From NCBI GenBank assembly GCA_034437515.1, contig DAOTTX010000104.1:1-64000 (forward strand): a DNA stretch of 64,000 bases, written 5' to 3'. Below, piece by piece: positions 43,654 to 52,343 of the stretch. A program made the translations under genes and the position numbers. Within the stretch, counting starts at the first letter, position 1. Every line of letters begins with the position of its first letter. The DNA is from DAOTTX01 sp034437515. Its GTDB lineage: Bacteria > Chloroflexota > Anaerolineae > Aggregatilineales > Phototrophicaceae. The notes under the pieces are model-generated. The model ran no database searches, had not been told where the DNA came from, and was given only the letters and a program-made list of their open reading frames with translations.

Positions 43654-44556
43654 GTGCATAAGATCAAGATACGCTTGCCGGCAACCGTGACCAATATCGG
43701 CCCGTCCCTGCAAGGGCTGGGTTTGGCGGTCGCGCTGCACACAACTGTTGAGATCAGCGGGCGTGACGACGATCAACTTATCATGGAAATCAGCGGAGAA
43801 GGCGCGGATGCCCATGACATGCCGCTGCGTCATCCTGTCTTGGTCGCCATGAGCCGTTTTTTTCAAGCCATCGAGCAGACCAGGCTTGGTATCAACATCC
43901 GTGTTCACAATCAAATTCCGTTGAATAGTGGTCTAGGTGCTGAAGCGGCGTTTACGGTCGCGGGGTTGCTTGGTGCAAATGACCTCATGGGCGGTCTTTA
44001 CGACCGGTTAGATCTATTGCAAATCGCCGCAACCATCGACCGCCCGGACGCGCTCGCGGCCTCATTGCTCGGTGGGCTGGTCGCGGCGCACGCCGGTGAG
44101 AGCAACTTCTACTCGCGTCGGTTGCCGGTAGAGCCATTTAAATTGGTGATCGTGGTGCCGGAACTTGACGGCTATCAGCGTCCGTCGTTGCCGGGCACGG
44201 TGCCTATGCAGTCGATGCTAGGTCATCTGGCACGAATACCGTTGGTCACCGAGGCGCTACGTACCGGCGACCTCAAAACGCTGGTGCAGCTACTCGACGA
44301 GACGCTGTACAAACCTTACGTGACCGAACGCATCAGCGGTTATGGTCATGTCGCGGAGATGGCACGTCGGCGGGGGGCGTTGGCGGTCTTACCCTGCGGC
44401 GCTGGTCCGGCACTGGTTGCGCTAGCTACGAGTGACCATGACCGCATCGCCGACGAGATGCGGTTAGCGTTCCAGAGTGTGGGTGTCACCGCACGGACAT
44501 GGGTGCTGCCGGTTGATACGCAAGGTGTGGTCATCAGCATCGCGCAGTCACTATGA
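43654..44556 (+). CDS. thrB: Homoserine kinase (GHMP family)
   Basis: 300 residues, typical ThrB length. It starts with RLPATVTNIGPSLQGLGLAV (family: PAT..N.GPGFD.LG.A). The GHMP ATP loop reads IPLNSGLGAEAAFTVAG, with Ala-Glu in place of the usual Ser-Ser. The ARIPLVTEALRTGDL segment and the C-terminal GAGPALVAL motif are as in ThrB. It phosphorylates homoserine in threonine synthesis. The altered loop and the lack of thrC or hom next to it lower certainty that homoserine is the substrate. Starts at GTG without a clear Shine-Dalgarno; it overlaps the next gene as ATGA. Confidence 0.8.
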   Translation: MHKIKIRLPATVTNIGPSLQGLGLAVALHTTVEISGRDDDQLIMEISGEGADAHDMPLRHPVLVAMSRFFQAIEQTRLGINIRVHNQIPLNSGLGAEAAFTVAGLLGANDLMGGLYDRLDLLQIAATIDRPDALAASLLGGLVAAHAGESNFYSRRLPVEPFKLVIVVPELDGYQRPSLPGTVPMQSMLGHLARIPLVTEALRTGDLKTLVQLLDETLYKPYVTERISGYGHVAEMARRRGALAVLPCGAGPALVALATSDHDRIADEMRLAFQSVGVTARTWVLPVDTQGVVISIAQSL

Positions 44557-45980
44557 GATGGGCCGTCATCGCCGGTTTGCTGCTGGTGCTGGTCGCCTGT
44601 GCCGCAGAACCGGCCTCAGATGATGCCGGGTTGCGGTTGGTGACCGCCGTGCCGACCCTTGATCTCGCCGAACCTCAACAACTTTGCATGACAGTCGAAG
44701 CCAATTGGGGTGATGATTGGCCCCGTGTGATCCGCGTGTTGGAAACACTCTACACGCTTGACTCCGAATGTGGGGATGCTTACATCGCCGCAGGTCGTCT
44801 ATTCGATGCCTACATCGCCTACGGTGATGAGTTACAGCAGCGTGGCGGGGATGCGACCGGCGCTTACGAGAACGCAGCACGTCTTAACCCGGACGCGCCT
44901 GAAGTTATCGCCCGTTTACAAAGTATGCAAATCGCCACGCAAGCCCCCCCGCCACGCTGTGACGAACAGACCATCAGGGATGCGCTGGCGTCGATGCCGG
45001 TCTATCTGCCGTATGATGGGGCGTTCGTCAGGTTGGTGAACGGACAATTTCTGCTCGATGGGCAGACATACCCGATTTATGGGGTGAATTACTACCCGCG
45101 AGACTACCCCGGTGATCGCTTTCTTACCGAGATGGATGTGACCGCTATCGGCTTCGAGCTGGATTTGATTCGTGCGGCGGGGATCAACACATTGCGGCTG
45201 GCGTTGCGGCACACTGATCTCTTTATGTGTCCGGGGAATGGCGCGATCCCGCGTGTGGAGAACATCGCCCGGCTTGATGCGCTGATACAAGCGGCGGCAC
45301 AGCGTGGCTTCCGGCTGATTTTAGTGATGAATGCTGACGCCGACCTCGAAGACTTTCTGTTGTACACGATGCCGTCATATGTCGCGGCACAGATGCGCTT
45401 TATCGCTGAGCGTTACCGTTTAGAACCCGCCGTCATCGCCTATGACCTGCGGGGGCAGGGAGATCAAGACTATCTGAGCGGTGCGTTTACGCAGGTCGAG
45501 GTGCTCACCTGGCTGGCGGAGGCGGTAGGCATCGTCCGTGAGGCGGCCCCCGACCAACTTATCACCGCCGGATGGTATAACAATGCCGCCGATACCGCGC
45601 CGCTGGTTGATTTTGTCAGTTTTCAGCATTACGGATCGGTGGATGATCTGCGGCAAGAGATCGCCGTTCTGCGTGACGCGACCGTCAAGCCGTTGGTGTT
45701 GGTCGCCGTTGGATATAGCACATGGGACATGACCGAGTTGGAACATCGGGAGCGGTTCCAACGTATATTGGAAGCAGCGACACAGAACGGTCTTGGTGGG
45801 TGGATCATCTGGACGGCGTTCGACTACCCGACGGCGATTGTGTGCCCGGACGAGGGCTGTGCGGGTGACCCCGCGCTGTACTATGGCCTGTGGAACGTGA
45901 GTTACTTCCCCAAGCAAGCCGTCGATGTGGTCAAGCTGGTGACAGGGGCAGCGACACTCGATGAAATCACGGGGGGCTAA
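44553..45980 (+). CDS. Lipoprotein with TPR-like region and a GH-A-type barrel lacking catalytic glutamates
   Basis: 475 residues. Lipobox LVLVAC (Cys ~16). Residues ~40-140 are TPR-like helices (RVIRVLETLYTLDSECGDAYIAAGRLFDAYIAYGDEL). From ~155 on the sequence follows a clan GH-A TIM barrel: FLLDGQTYPIYGVNYYPRDY, AAGINTLRLALRH, RGFRLILVMNAD, YRLEPAVIAYDLRGQGDQD, DFVSFQHYG, VKPLVLVAVGYSTWD and GGWIIWTAFDYP. The acid/base position expected as NE(P) reads GQG (~298), and the nucleophile expected as EFG/EYG reads AVG (~382). Both glutamates are therefore missing. A carbohydrate-binding pseudoenzyme is likely. Coupled to thrB by ATGA. Confidence 0.75.
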   Translation: MRWAVIAGLLLVLVACAAEPASDDAGLRLVTAVPTLDLAEPQQLCMTVEANWGDDWPRVIRVLETLYTLDSECGDAYIAAGRLFDAYIAYGDELQQRGGDATGAYENAARLNPDAPEVIARLQSMQIATQAPPPRCDEQTIRDALASMPVYLPYDGAFVRLVNGQFLLDGQTYPIYGVNYYPRDYPGDRFLTEMDVTAIGFELDLIRAAGINTLRLALRHTDLFMCPGNGAIPRVENIARLDALIQAAAQRGFRLILVMNADADLEDFLLYTMPSYVAAQMRFIAERYRLEPAVIAYDLRGQGDQDYLSGAFTQVEVLTWLAEAVGIVREAAPDQLITAGWYNNAADTAPLVDFVSFQHYGSVDDLRQEIAVLRDATVKPLVLVAVGYSTWDMTELEHRERFQRILEAATQNGLGGWIIWTAFDYPTAIVCPDEGCAGDPALYYGLWNVSYFPKQAVDVVKLVTGAATLDEITGG

Positions 45981-46040
45981 CATGCTTCTAACGGTTGCTG
46001 CTTATACTGTGAAGTCTAGAACAATCTTTGGAGTGCTTTC

Positions 46041-47849
46041 ATGTTTCGACGTAAAAAAAAGGCCGATGACGAAAAGGAATATGTACCTGAACGGCCTATG
46101 CAGGTGCGGCGGATGTTCGCTTACGTGCGTCCTTATGTTAAGCGTTTGCTGATCGCGTTCGTGGCAACGTTGATCGGTGCGGTGTTGAGCCTGGTTTTCC
46201 CGGAGATCATTCAGCGCGTCGTGGATTCTGTGTTAGAGGAGCGTGATGAGGAACTGCTCAATCAGGTAACGGTCTTTCTGGTAGTGATCTTTCTGCTGCG
46301 TGCGCTCTCGAGCGCGGTGGAAGTCTATTTTCTCGGCTGGGTGGGTGAGCATGTGGTGGTCGATGTGCGCACCGATCTTTACAATCATCTTCAGCGTATG
46401 TCTGTGCATTTCTTCTCCGAGAATCGTGTGGGTGAGTTGGCCTCGCGTGCCTCCTCGGATGTCACGACGATGCGCTCCGCGTTGGTGAACAACGTGAACA
46501 CGTTCATCCAGCAGACATTTATCATGATCGGCGCGGTTGGTGTGATGTTTCTGCTCAACTGGCGATTGACTATGTTCATCATCGCGCTCATCCCGGTGTT
46601 GATCTTGTTCGGCTTTCTGTTCGGCTATTACATTCGGCAGTATAGTTCAGATCGTCAGGACGCGATGGCGGATGCGCTGATTATCACTGAGGAGACGTTT
46701 CAAAATATCCGTGATGTGAAGAGCTTCACTCGTGAAGAGTATGAGATTGAGCGACATGATAGTGCCATCTGGCGATCTTTCGAAGCGACACTTCGGCTGA
46801 TTAAAGTGCGGATGGTCTTCGGGCCGCTGGTGGCTTTTTTGGGGTTTGCCAGCCTCGCCGCGATCCTCTGGTTCGGTGGGCGAGAAGTGCTCGACGGTCG
46901 CCTGAGTGGTGGTGAGTTGATCCAGTTTCTGTTTTACGGTGTGACGGTCGCCGCCAGCTTCGCGGCATTGGTCAACCTGTACACCCAGTTACAGGAGGCC
47001 ATCGGCGCGACCAAGCGCGTGTTTGAACTGCTGGATACCAAACCAGACATCATTGATAAGCCCGATGCAATCCCGCTGGATTCAGTTGCCGGTCGCGTCA
47101 CCTTTGAGGACGTCAGTTTTAGCTACGACGGTCAGCAGGCGGTGCTGCGTGACATTGAATTGGACATTGCCTCCGGTGAGATCGTCGCGCTGGTCGGGCC
47201 GAGCGGAGCCGGCAAGACCACGATGTTTAACCTCATCCCACGCTTCTATGACCCGAACAGTGGACGTGTGCTGATTGATGACCACGACCTACGCGATGTT
47301 AAAATTGCGAGTCTGCGAGCGCAGATCGGCATTGTCCCGCAGGAGACGTTATTGTTCGGTGGGACGATTATGGAAAATATTCGTTACGGACGGTTAGAAG
47401 CGACCGATGAAGAGGTCTACGAAGCCGCACGCGCCGCGAACGCCCACACATTCATCACCGAATTGACCGATGGTTACGAGACAACCGTCGGTGAGCGCGG
47501 GATCAAGCTTAGCGGTGGGCAGCGGCAGCGGGTGTCTATCGCCCGTGCTATCTTGAAAAATCCGCGTATCCTGTTGTTAGACGAGGCGACCTCCAGCCTG
47601 GACAACGAAAGCGAACATCTGGTGCAGGAGGCGCTCGGTCATCTGATGCAGAACCGCACGACCGTGATTATCGCGCATCGTCTGAGTACAATCCGAGTTG
47701 CGGATCGTATCGCCGTGTTGAATAAGGGCGCGATCGTCGAGTTGGGCACGCATCAGGAGCTAATGGTGCAGGATGGCTTGTATGCCAAACTTTATGAGAT
47801 GCAGTTCCGTGCACAAGAAGAGGAAATGCTGCGTGCTGGCACAGATTAG
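46041..47849 (+). CDS. ABC exporter half-transporter (homodimer type, MsbA-like)
   Basis: 602 residues. Six-helix type I exporter domain (~30-330), then an NBD with Walker A GPSGAGKTT (~390), Q-loop VPQETLLFGG, signature LSGGQRQRVSIARA, Walker B ILLLDEATSSLD with catalytic Glu, and H-loop IIAHRLS. All motifs are canonical, so a homodimer with two active sites is expected, unlike the heterodimer at 10.7-14.4 kb. GGAG lies 7 nt before the ATG. It is first in a unit with an SDR epimerase (11 nt gap) and a methyltransferase. Substrate probably a lipid or glycolipid. Confidence 0.9.
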   Translation: MFRRKKKADDEKEYVPERPMQVRRMFAYVRPYVKRLLIAFVATLIGAVLSLVFPEIIQRVVDSVLEERDEELLNQVTVFLVVIFLLRALSSAVEVYFLGWVGEHVVVDVRTDLYNHLQRMSVHFFSENRVGELASRASSDVTTMRSALVNNVNTFIQQTFIMIGAVGVMFLLNWRLTMFIIALIPVLILFGFLFGYYIRQYSSDRQDAMADALIITEETFQNIRDVKSFTREEYEIERHDSAIWRSFEATLRLIKVRMVFGPLVAFLGFASLAAILWFGGREVLDGRLSGGELIQFLFYGVTVAASFAALVNLYTQLQEAIGATKRVFELLDTKPDIIDKPDAIPLDSVAGRVTFEDVSFSYDGQQAVLRDIELDIASGEIVALVGPSGAGKTTMFNLIPRFYDPNSGRVLIDDHDLRDVKIASLRAQIGIVPQETLLFGGTIMENIRYGRLEATDEEVYEAARAANAHTFITELTDGYETTVGERGIKLSGGQRQRVSIARAILKNPRILLLDEATSSLDNESEHLVQEALGHLMQNRTTVIIAHRLSTIRVADRIAVLNKGAIVELGTHQELMVQDGLYAKLYEMQFRAQEEEMLRAGTD

Positions 47850-47860
47850 GAGGGGAGCCG

Positions 47861-48847
47861 ATGGAATTGAGCGGTAAGACCGTACTCGTCACCGGTGCGA
47901 CCGGTTTTCTCGGTGGGCATTTGGTCAATCGCCTTGCCGATGATGGCGTGCAGGTCAAGGCGCTGGCACGTCGCCCGGAGCGCGACCGCTACATCAAAGA
48001 CGCGCCTGGTGCCGAGGTCGTGCAGGGTGACCTGACGGACGCGGATCGAATGCGCGAGGTCACGCAGGGCTGCACGGTGATCTTCCATGTGGGGGCGGCG
48101 CTCGGTGGTGATCTAGCGCATCAACGGCGGGTAAACGTGGACGGTACGCGCCATGTGATGCAGGCCGCCGCCACCGCTCAAGTCGAGCGTGTGGTTCACG
48201 TCAGTACGATCTCGACGTATGGCTATCGCAACCGTGCCGATGTGACCGAAGACACCCCGCCCGACCCCGGCGCTGACCCGTATCACATCACCAAAGTGGA
48301 AGCCGAACAGGTCGTGCGGGAGATCGGCGCGGCGGAAAATGTCGATTACACGATCATCCGACCGGGTATGATCTACGGGCCACGTTCTACGCAATGGACG
48401 AAAACGTTCTTTAATGTGGCTAAACGCGGCATCTGGATCGGCGATGGTAGCGGCTCGGCGTTCCCGATTTACGTCGATGATGTGGTCGATCTGTGCGTCA
48501 CCGCGGCGACTCATCCGGCGGCGGTGGGGGAAGCGTTTAACTGCACGCCTGACCCCTCCCCGACGTGGCGGCAGTTCCTCGGCGCGTACCAGCAATTGGC
48601 CGGGGTAGACCGTTGGATCGGGGTGCCGCCGCTGTTGCTACGCCCGGCGGTGATGCTGGCGGGGGTGGTCGCCCCGCAACAGAGCAAGGCGAAAGACTTG
48701 CCCGATCTGCTGCCCTTCGTAACCAACCACATCACCTACAAGATGGACAAAGCGCGTGACCTGCTCGGCTGGCAGCCACAGGTTGAACTCAGTGATGGCG
48801 CGACGCGATGCGTCCCTTATCTACGTGAAAAGGGCTTGCTGGATTGA
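47861..48847 (+). CDS. NAD-dependent epimerase/dehydratase (extended SDR)
   Basis: 328 residues. Cofactor motif TGATGFLGGHLVNRL (TGxxGxxG) at ~11, acidic/Arg-rich end of strand 2 (ALARRPERD) suggesting NADP, VHVSTISTYGY with the catalytic Ser/Thr, YHITKVEAE (Tyr-x-x-x-Lys) at ~146, and RPGMIYGPRSTQW, the extended-SDR substrate-loop motif. Strong AGGAGG precedes the ATG by 7 nt. The stop overlaps the next gene's start by 4 nt. Family members act on nucleotide sugars, dihydroflavonols or sterols; the exact substrate is not evident. Confidence 0.85.
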   Translation: MELSGKTVLVTGATGFLGGHLVNRLADDGVQVKALARRPERDRYIKDAPGAEVVQGDLTDADRMREVTQGCTVIFHVGAALGGDLAHQRRVNVDGTRHVMQAAATAQVERVVHVSTISTYGYRNRADVTEDTPPDPGADPYHITKVEAEQVVREIGAAENVDYTIIRPGMIYGPRSTQWTKTFFNVAKRGIWIGDGSGSAFPIYVDDVVDLCVTAATHPAAVGEAFNCTPDPSPTWRQFLGAYQQLAGVDRWIGVPPLLLRPAVMLAGVVAPQQSKAKDLPDLLPFVTNHITYKMDKARDLLGWQPQVELSDGATRCVPYLREKGLLD

Positions 48848-49668
48848 TCTGGTTGCTGCTCGGTGTCGCCATCGGTGCTTTTCTCTTGTGGTGGTTGCTG
48901 GTCGAAACGGAAGGTGTTTATCTCGGTCGGCGGGTGGTAATCTGGCTTTATGACCTTTACGCGCCTCGCTACGACTCGATCAAAGACTACATGCCAGAAT
49001 ACGAATATGCGTTGCTCGCCGTGCCGATCATGCAGGCGATTGCACCGCATAAATCACCGTTGGTGCTGGATGTGGCGACCGGTACCGGGCGTTTACCGCT
49101 GGCGCTGTTCAGTCATACCGTGTTTCAGGGGCGTGTGGTCGGCGTAGACCTCAGCCGCCGAATGTTGCATCAGGCCGCACACAATCTCGCCGAGGACAAT
49201 GCGCGGGTCGAGTGGGTGCTGGCTCCGGCGGCGGGGATGCCGTTTCATGACGCCTCGTTCGATGTGGTAACGTGCCTCGAGTCGCTGGAATTTATGCCGG
49301 ATGTACAGGTGGTCATGTGTGAGATGGCGCGGGTCTTGAGGCCGGGCGGCCTGCTCTTGGTGACCAATCGTATTAACACCCGTTGGATGCCCGGTAAGCT
49401 CTACGACGACGCCACCTTTACGGCGATGTTGGCAACTTGTGGTTTCGTCGATGTGAGAATAGAACCCTGGCAGATGGATTATCAGCGTGTGTGGGCGTGC
49501 CGCGCCGGGGAAGGACAACCGGTGGGGGCACGTCCGTTGGTCGAGGTGCTGTGCTGTCCGCGTTGTGGTGGTGTTTACGATACGGACGAAACGTGCATGG
49601 CGTGTGGCATATCGATTCCCGTTGATGAAGCTGACATCAAATTCATACGTGATTTTTATACAAGCTGA
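48844..49668 (+). CDS. Membrane-anchored SAM-dependent methyltransferase with C-terminal zinc ribbon
   Basis: 274 residues if it starts at the TTG at 48844, which overlaps the SDR stop. One N-terminal membrane helix (IWLLLGVAIGAFLLWWLLV) is followed by a class I methyltransferase domain: motif I LDVATGTGRLPLAL (~82-95), GVDLSRRML, DASFDVVTCLESLEFM and ARVLRPGGLLLVTNR. The last ~40 residues hold four Cys in CCPRCGG and CMACG, a zinc ribbon usual in enzymes acting on bulky or membrane substrates. The operon with an exporter and an epimerase suggests modification of a membrane lipid or quinone-like molecule. Confidence 0.8.
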   Translation: MIWLLLGVAIGAFLLWWLLVETEGVYLGRRVVIWLYDLYAPRYDSIKDYMPEYEYALLAVPIMQAIAPHKSPLVLDVATGTGRLPLALFSHTVFQGRVVGVDLSRRMLHQAAHNLAEDNARVEWVLAPAAGMPFHDASFDVVTCLESLEFMPDVQVVMCEMARVLRPGGLLLVTNRINTRWMPGKLYDDATFTAMLATCGFVDVRIEPWQMDYQRVWACRAGEGQPVGARPLVEVLCCPRCGGVYDTDETCMACGISIPVDEADIKFIRDFYTS

Positions 49669-49697
49669 TTGACTTTAAGTAGACCGGTCGTTATAAT
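49669..49697 (+). promoter_or_regulatory. Promoter of the TetR gene with operator in the spacer
   Basis: TTGACT (49669-49674), a 17-nt spacer and consensus TATAAT (49692-49697). The spacer holds GTAGAC-CG-GTCGTT (49679-49692), an imperfect copy of the palindrome found before the downstream ABC genes. This implies autoregulation by the TetR protein. Confidence 0.7.
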
Positions 49698-49714
49698 TTT
49701 AGAAAAGGACAAGA

Positions 49715-50302
49715 ATGATGACGAATGAAGAACTAACGCCAAGGGAACGTATTCTGTTGGCGACCTCGGAATTGATGGAAAAACAAGGCTATCACGCGAC
49801 AGGGCTAAATGACATCGTCCGTGTCAGTGGGTCGCCGAAGGGATCGCTGTATCATTACTTCCCGGATGGCAAAGAAGGACTCGCCGCTGAAACCATCGAG
49901 CGACGAGCGCAGTTTGTCGCCGCACGATTGCGTGAGTCAATCTGGGAATATGCTGACCCCGGCGAGGGCGTTTACCAGTATATTATGACGATGTTACAGC
50001 ATATGAATGGTGCGGAATGTAAACGCGGTTCTCCGATTGCAGCCGTCGCGCTGGAAACATCAGCGGCGAGCGACCGTCTGCGAACTGCCTGCGACGATGC
50101 TTACAAGTTATGGCAGGCGGTTTTACAGGAGCGTCTGTTTGATGGTGGCTTATCGATTGAAGAGGCAGAACAACTCGCCGCGCACATCGTCGCCGCGCTG
50201 GAGGGCGCAATTATTCTCAGCCGTACACGCAGGGATACACAGCCTATTCGTGACACAGCCTTGATGCTGCGTCGGCTAGTCCACAGTGAGTTAGGAATGT
50301 AG
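49715..50302 (+). CDS. TetR/AcrR family repressor (LmrA/YxaF-like)
   Basis: 195 residues. Residues ~8-60 form the TetR HTH: RERILLATSELMEKQGYHATGLNDIVRVSGSPKGSLYHYFPDGKEGL. The SPKGSLYHYFP helix end is typical of this branch. The ligand domain contains CKRGSPIAAVALETSAASDRLR, close to the C-x-G-C/S-PIAAVALE signature of LmrA/YxaF regulators. It is expected to repress itself and the DrrAB-type exporter just downstream until a drug-like or flavonoid-like ligand binds. GGAC precedes the first ATG. Confidence 0.88.
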   Translation: MMTNEELTPRERILLATSELMEKQGYHATGLNDIVRVSGSPKGSLYHYFPDGKEGLAAETIERRAQFVAARLRESIWEYADPGEGVYQYIMTMLQHMNGAECKRGSPIAAVALETSAASDRLRTACDDAYKLWQAVLQERLFDGGLSIEEAEQLAAHIVAALEGAIILSRTRRDTQPIRDTALMLRRLVHSELGM

Positions 50303-50353
50303 CTAGATACTTACGAAATGCTAAAAACGAAACATCAAATATAGGGTTATTAT

Positions 50354-50367
50354 ATAGACTGGTCTAT
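50354..50367. promoter_or_regulatory. TetR operator before the DrrAB-type exporter
   Basis: ATAGAC-TG-GTCTAT, a perfect 6-2-6 palindrome, 45 nt before the GTG of the ATPase gene. It shares the TAGAC..GTC core with the site in the regulator's own promoter and overlaps a TATTAT/TATATA -10-like stretch. Confidence 0.7.
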
Positions 50368-50411
50368 TTATTCAGTCAGTTAGCAGATGATATTGGTAGG
50401 GAGTAACAAAC

Positions 50412-51374
50412 GTGGCAGATAATTCGATTACTGTAGAGGGAATCACAAAATCTTTCGGCGACATCCACGCGCTGCGTGGCATTGATTTACATGCACCGGC
50501 GGGTAAAGTCCTGGGGTTACTGGGGCCGAACGGTGCCGGTAAGACCACGCTCGTGCGTGTGGTCACCACACTTTTGAAGCCGGATAGCGGCTCGGCGTAC
50601 GTCGCAGGTATTGACGTGCTCAACGAACCGGAGAAAGCACGACACATTATCGGGCTGGCGGGTCAGTATCCGGCGGTCGATGAGCGCCTGACCGGACGCG
50701 AGAACCTGGAAATGGTCGGCGAGTTGTATCACTTTAGTCGTAAAGAAGCCCGGCAGCGGGCGCGTGAGCTGCTGGGGCGCTTCACATTGGAAGACGCCGC
50801 CGACCGCACGGTAAAGACCTATTCCGGCGGGATGCGCCGGCGGCTCGACCTGGCGGCGAGTATTGTCGCCCGGCCACAGGTGTTGTTCCTCGATGAGCCA
50901 ACCACCGGCCTCGACCCGCGTACCCGCAAAGACTTATGGGAGTTCATCCGCGAACTGGTGCGCGATGGGGCCACGCTGATGTTGACGACCCAGTACCTCG
51001 AAGAGGCCGATGTGCTGGCAGATCGCATCGCGGTGATTGATCAGGGTAAGCTCATCGCTGAGGGAACGTCTGAGGAACTGAAATCTGAGCTTGGTAATGA
51101 CATCATCGAGTTACGCATTGCCGATTCGGGGAACCTCAGCGAGACAATGCAGCTCCTCGAACCCATCGGTCATGCACAGTACAACGATAAAAGCGGCTGG
51201 ATCACGCTTTCTGTACCGGATGGTTCCGATGGTGTGGTCGAAGTTGTGCGTGCATTTGACCGGGCCGATATTCATATCGATGACTTGAATCTGCGCCGCC
51301 CTTCGCTCGATGATGTGTTCCTCTCCGTCACCGGCAAATCCACGCAGGAAATGCAAGCCGTCGCACCCCAATAA
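50412..51374 (+). CDS. Drug-type ABC exporter ATPase (DrrA family)
   Basis: 320 residues from GTG. Walker A GPNGAGKTT (~38-46), Q-loop GLAGQYPAVDERLTGRENL, signature YSGGMRRRLDLAASI, Walker B VLFLDEPTTGLDPRTR, H-loop LTTQYLEEAD where Gln stands at the usual His position as in other DrrA proteins. The C-terminal ~90 residues match the DrrA regulatory extension (DLNLRRPSLDDVFLSVTG). It powers the permease encoded 25 nt downstream. Controlled by the upstream TetR protein. Confidence 0.92.
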   Translation: MADNSITVEGITKSFGDIHALRGIDLHAPAGKVLGLLGPNGAGKTTLVRVVTTLLKPDSGSAYVAGIDVLNEPEKARHIIGLAGQYPAVDERLTGRENLEMVGELYHFSRKEARQRARELLGRFTLEDAADRTVKTYSGGMRRRLDLAASIVARPQVLFLDEPTTGLDPRTRKDLWEFIRELVRDGATLMLTTQYLEEADVLADRIAVIDQGKLIAEGTSEELKSELGNDIIELRIADSGNLSETMQLLEPIGHAQYNDKSGWITLSVPDGSDGVVEVVRAFDRADIHIDDLNLRRPSLDDVFLSVTGKSTQEMQAVAPQ

Positions 51375-51399
51375 TTACGACATTCTAAGGAGTAATCTC

Positions 51400-52221
51400 A
51401 TGGCACAAAGTGTCATTTCAGAAGCAAAAGTCCCCGCCGCTGAACAGAACGATTTCGTCAGCGTGTTCCGCCGCAACATCCACGATGCCATCGTGATGAC
51501 CCGGCGCAACCTCATTCATTACGTGCGGTTGCCGCAGTTGCTGGTGTTTTCTACCATTCAGCCGATCATGTTCGTGCTATTGTTCGCCTATGTGTTTGGT
51601 GGGTCGATCCAAATCCCCGGTTTTGACTATATCGACTACCTGCTGCCGGGTATCCTGGTGCAGACCGTGTTGTTCGGTGGTTCGGCGACGACCGTCGGCC
51701 TCGCCGACGACCTCTCAAAAGGGTTGATTGATCGCTTCCGGTCGCTGCCGATGGCGCGGTCAGCGGTGTTAGCCGGGCGCACCCTGGCGGATACCGTGCG
51801 TAACTTCCTGGTTGTGCTGTTGATGATTGGTGTCGGGACGTTGATCGGCTTCCGCTACCACGACGGCCTGATGAATATGATCCTCGCCGTGCTGCTGGTC
51901 GTTCTATTCGGTCACGCGATGTCCTGGATTTTCGCACTCGTCGGCATCCTGGTCAAAGACCCGGAAACGGCGCAGGTCGCCGGGTTTGTGTGGGTGTTCC
52001 CGCTGGTGTTTGCCAGTTCGGTCTTCGTGCGGACGGACACCATGCCGGATTGGTTACAGGTCTTTGCGGAGAACCAACCGATTTCGCTGGTGGCGAACGC
52101 GGCACGTGGCTTGATTCTCGGCACTTCGACCAGTGACTTCATCCCCGCGCTGATCTGGATCGTCGCTATCTGGATCGTGTTCGCGTTCCTCGCGGTGCGT
52201 CAGTACAGGCGCACGGTCTAA
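51400..52221 (+). CDS. ABC-2 type exporter permease (DrrB family)
   Basis: 273 residues from ATG 51400, with AAGGAG 7 nt upstream; an earlier in-frame ATG would run inside the ATPase gene. Six membrane segments. The ABC-2 signatures are QPIMFVLLFAYVFGGSIQIPG, DYLLPGILVQTVLFGG, LSKGLIDRFRSLPMARSAVLAGRTLAD and ENQPISLVANAARGLILG, all typical of DrrB. It works with the adjacent ATPase to export hydrophobic drugs or lipids. A terminator follows at 52250. Confidence 0.92.
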   Translation: MAQSVISEAKVPAAEQNDFVSVFRRNIHDAIVMTRRNLIHYVRLPQLLVFSTIQPIMFVLLFAYVFGGSIQIPGFDYIDYLLPGILVQTVLFGGSATTVGLADDLSKGLIDRFRSLPMARSAVLAGRTLADTVRNFLVVLLMIGVGTLIGFRYHDGLMNMILAVLLVVLFGHAMSWIFALVGILVKDPETAQVAGFVWVFPLVFASSVFVRTDTMPDWLQVFAENQPISLVANAARGLILGTSTSDFIPALIWIVAIWIVFAFLAVRQYRRTV

Positions 52222-52249
52222 GTAAGACAGCAGATGATAGCAATACTTA

Positions 52250-52269
52250 CCCCCGCTTATGGGGGTTTT
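52250..52269 (+). terminator. Intrinsic terminator of the TetR-DrrAB unit
   Basis: CCCCC, 6-nt loop, GGGGG, TTTTCTGTTTT, 28 nt past the permease stop. Confidence 0.8.
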
Positions 52270-52279
52270 CTGTTTTACC

Positions 52280-52308
52280 TTAACGTGTGTGCCTGTGTTT
52301 GATACAAT
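52280..52308 (+). promoter_or_regulatory. Promoter of argS
   Basis: TTAACG (52280-52285), exactly 17 nt, TACAAT (52303-52308), 36 nt before the GTG start. Confidence 0.6.
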
Positions 52309-52343
52309 CGCCACAATTCAGGCTCAACTGAGAGGAAAATCGA

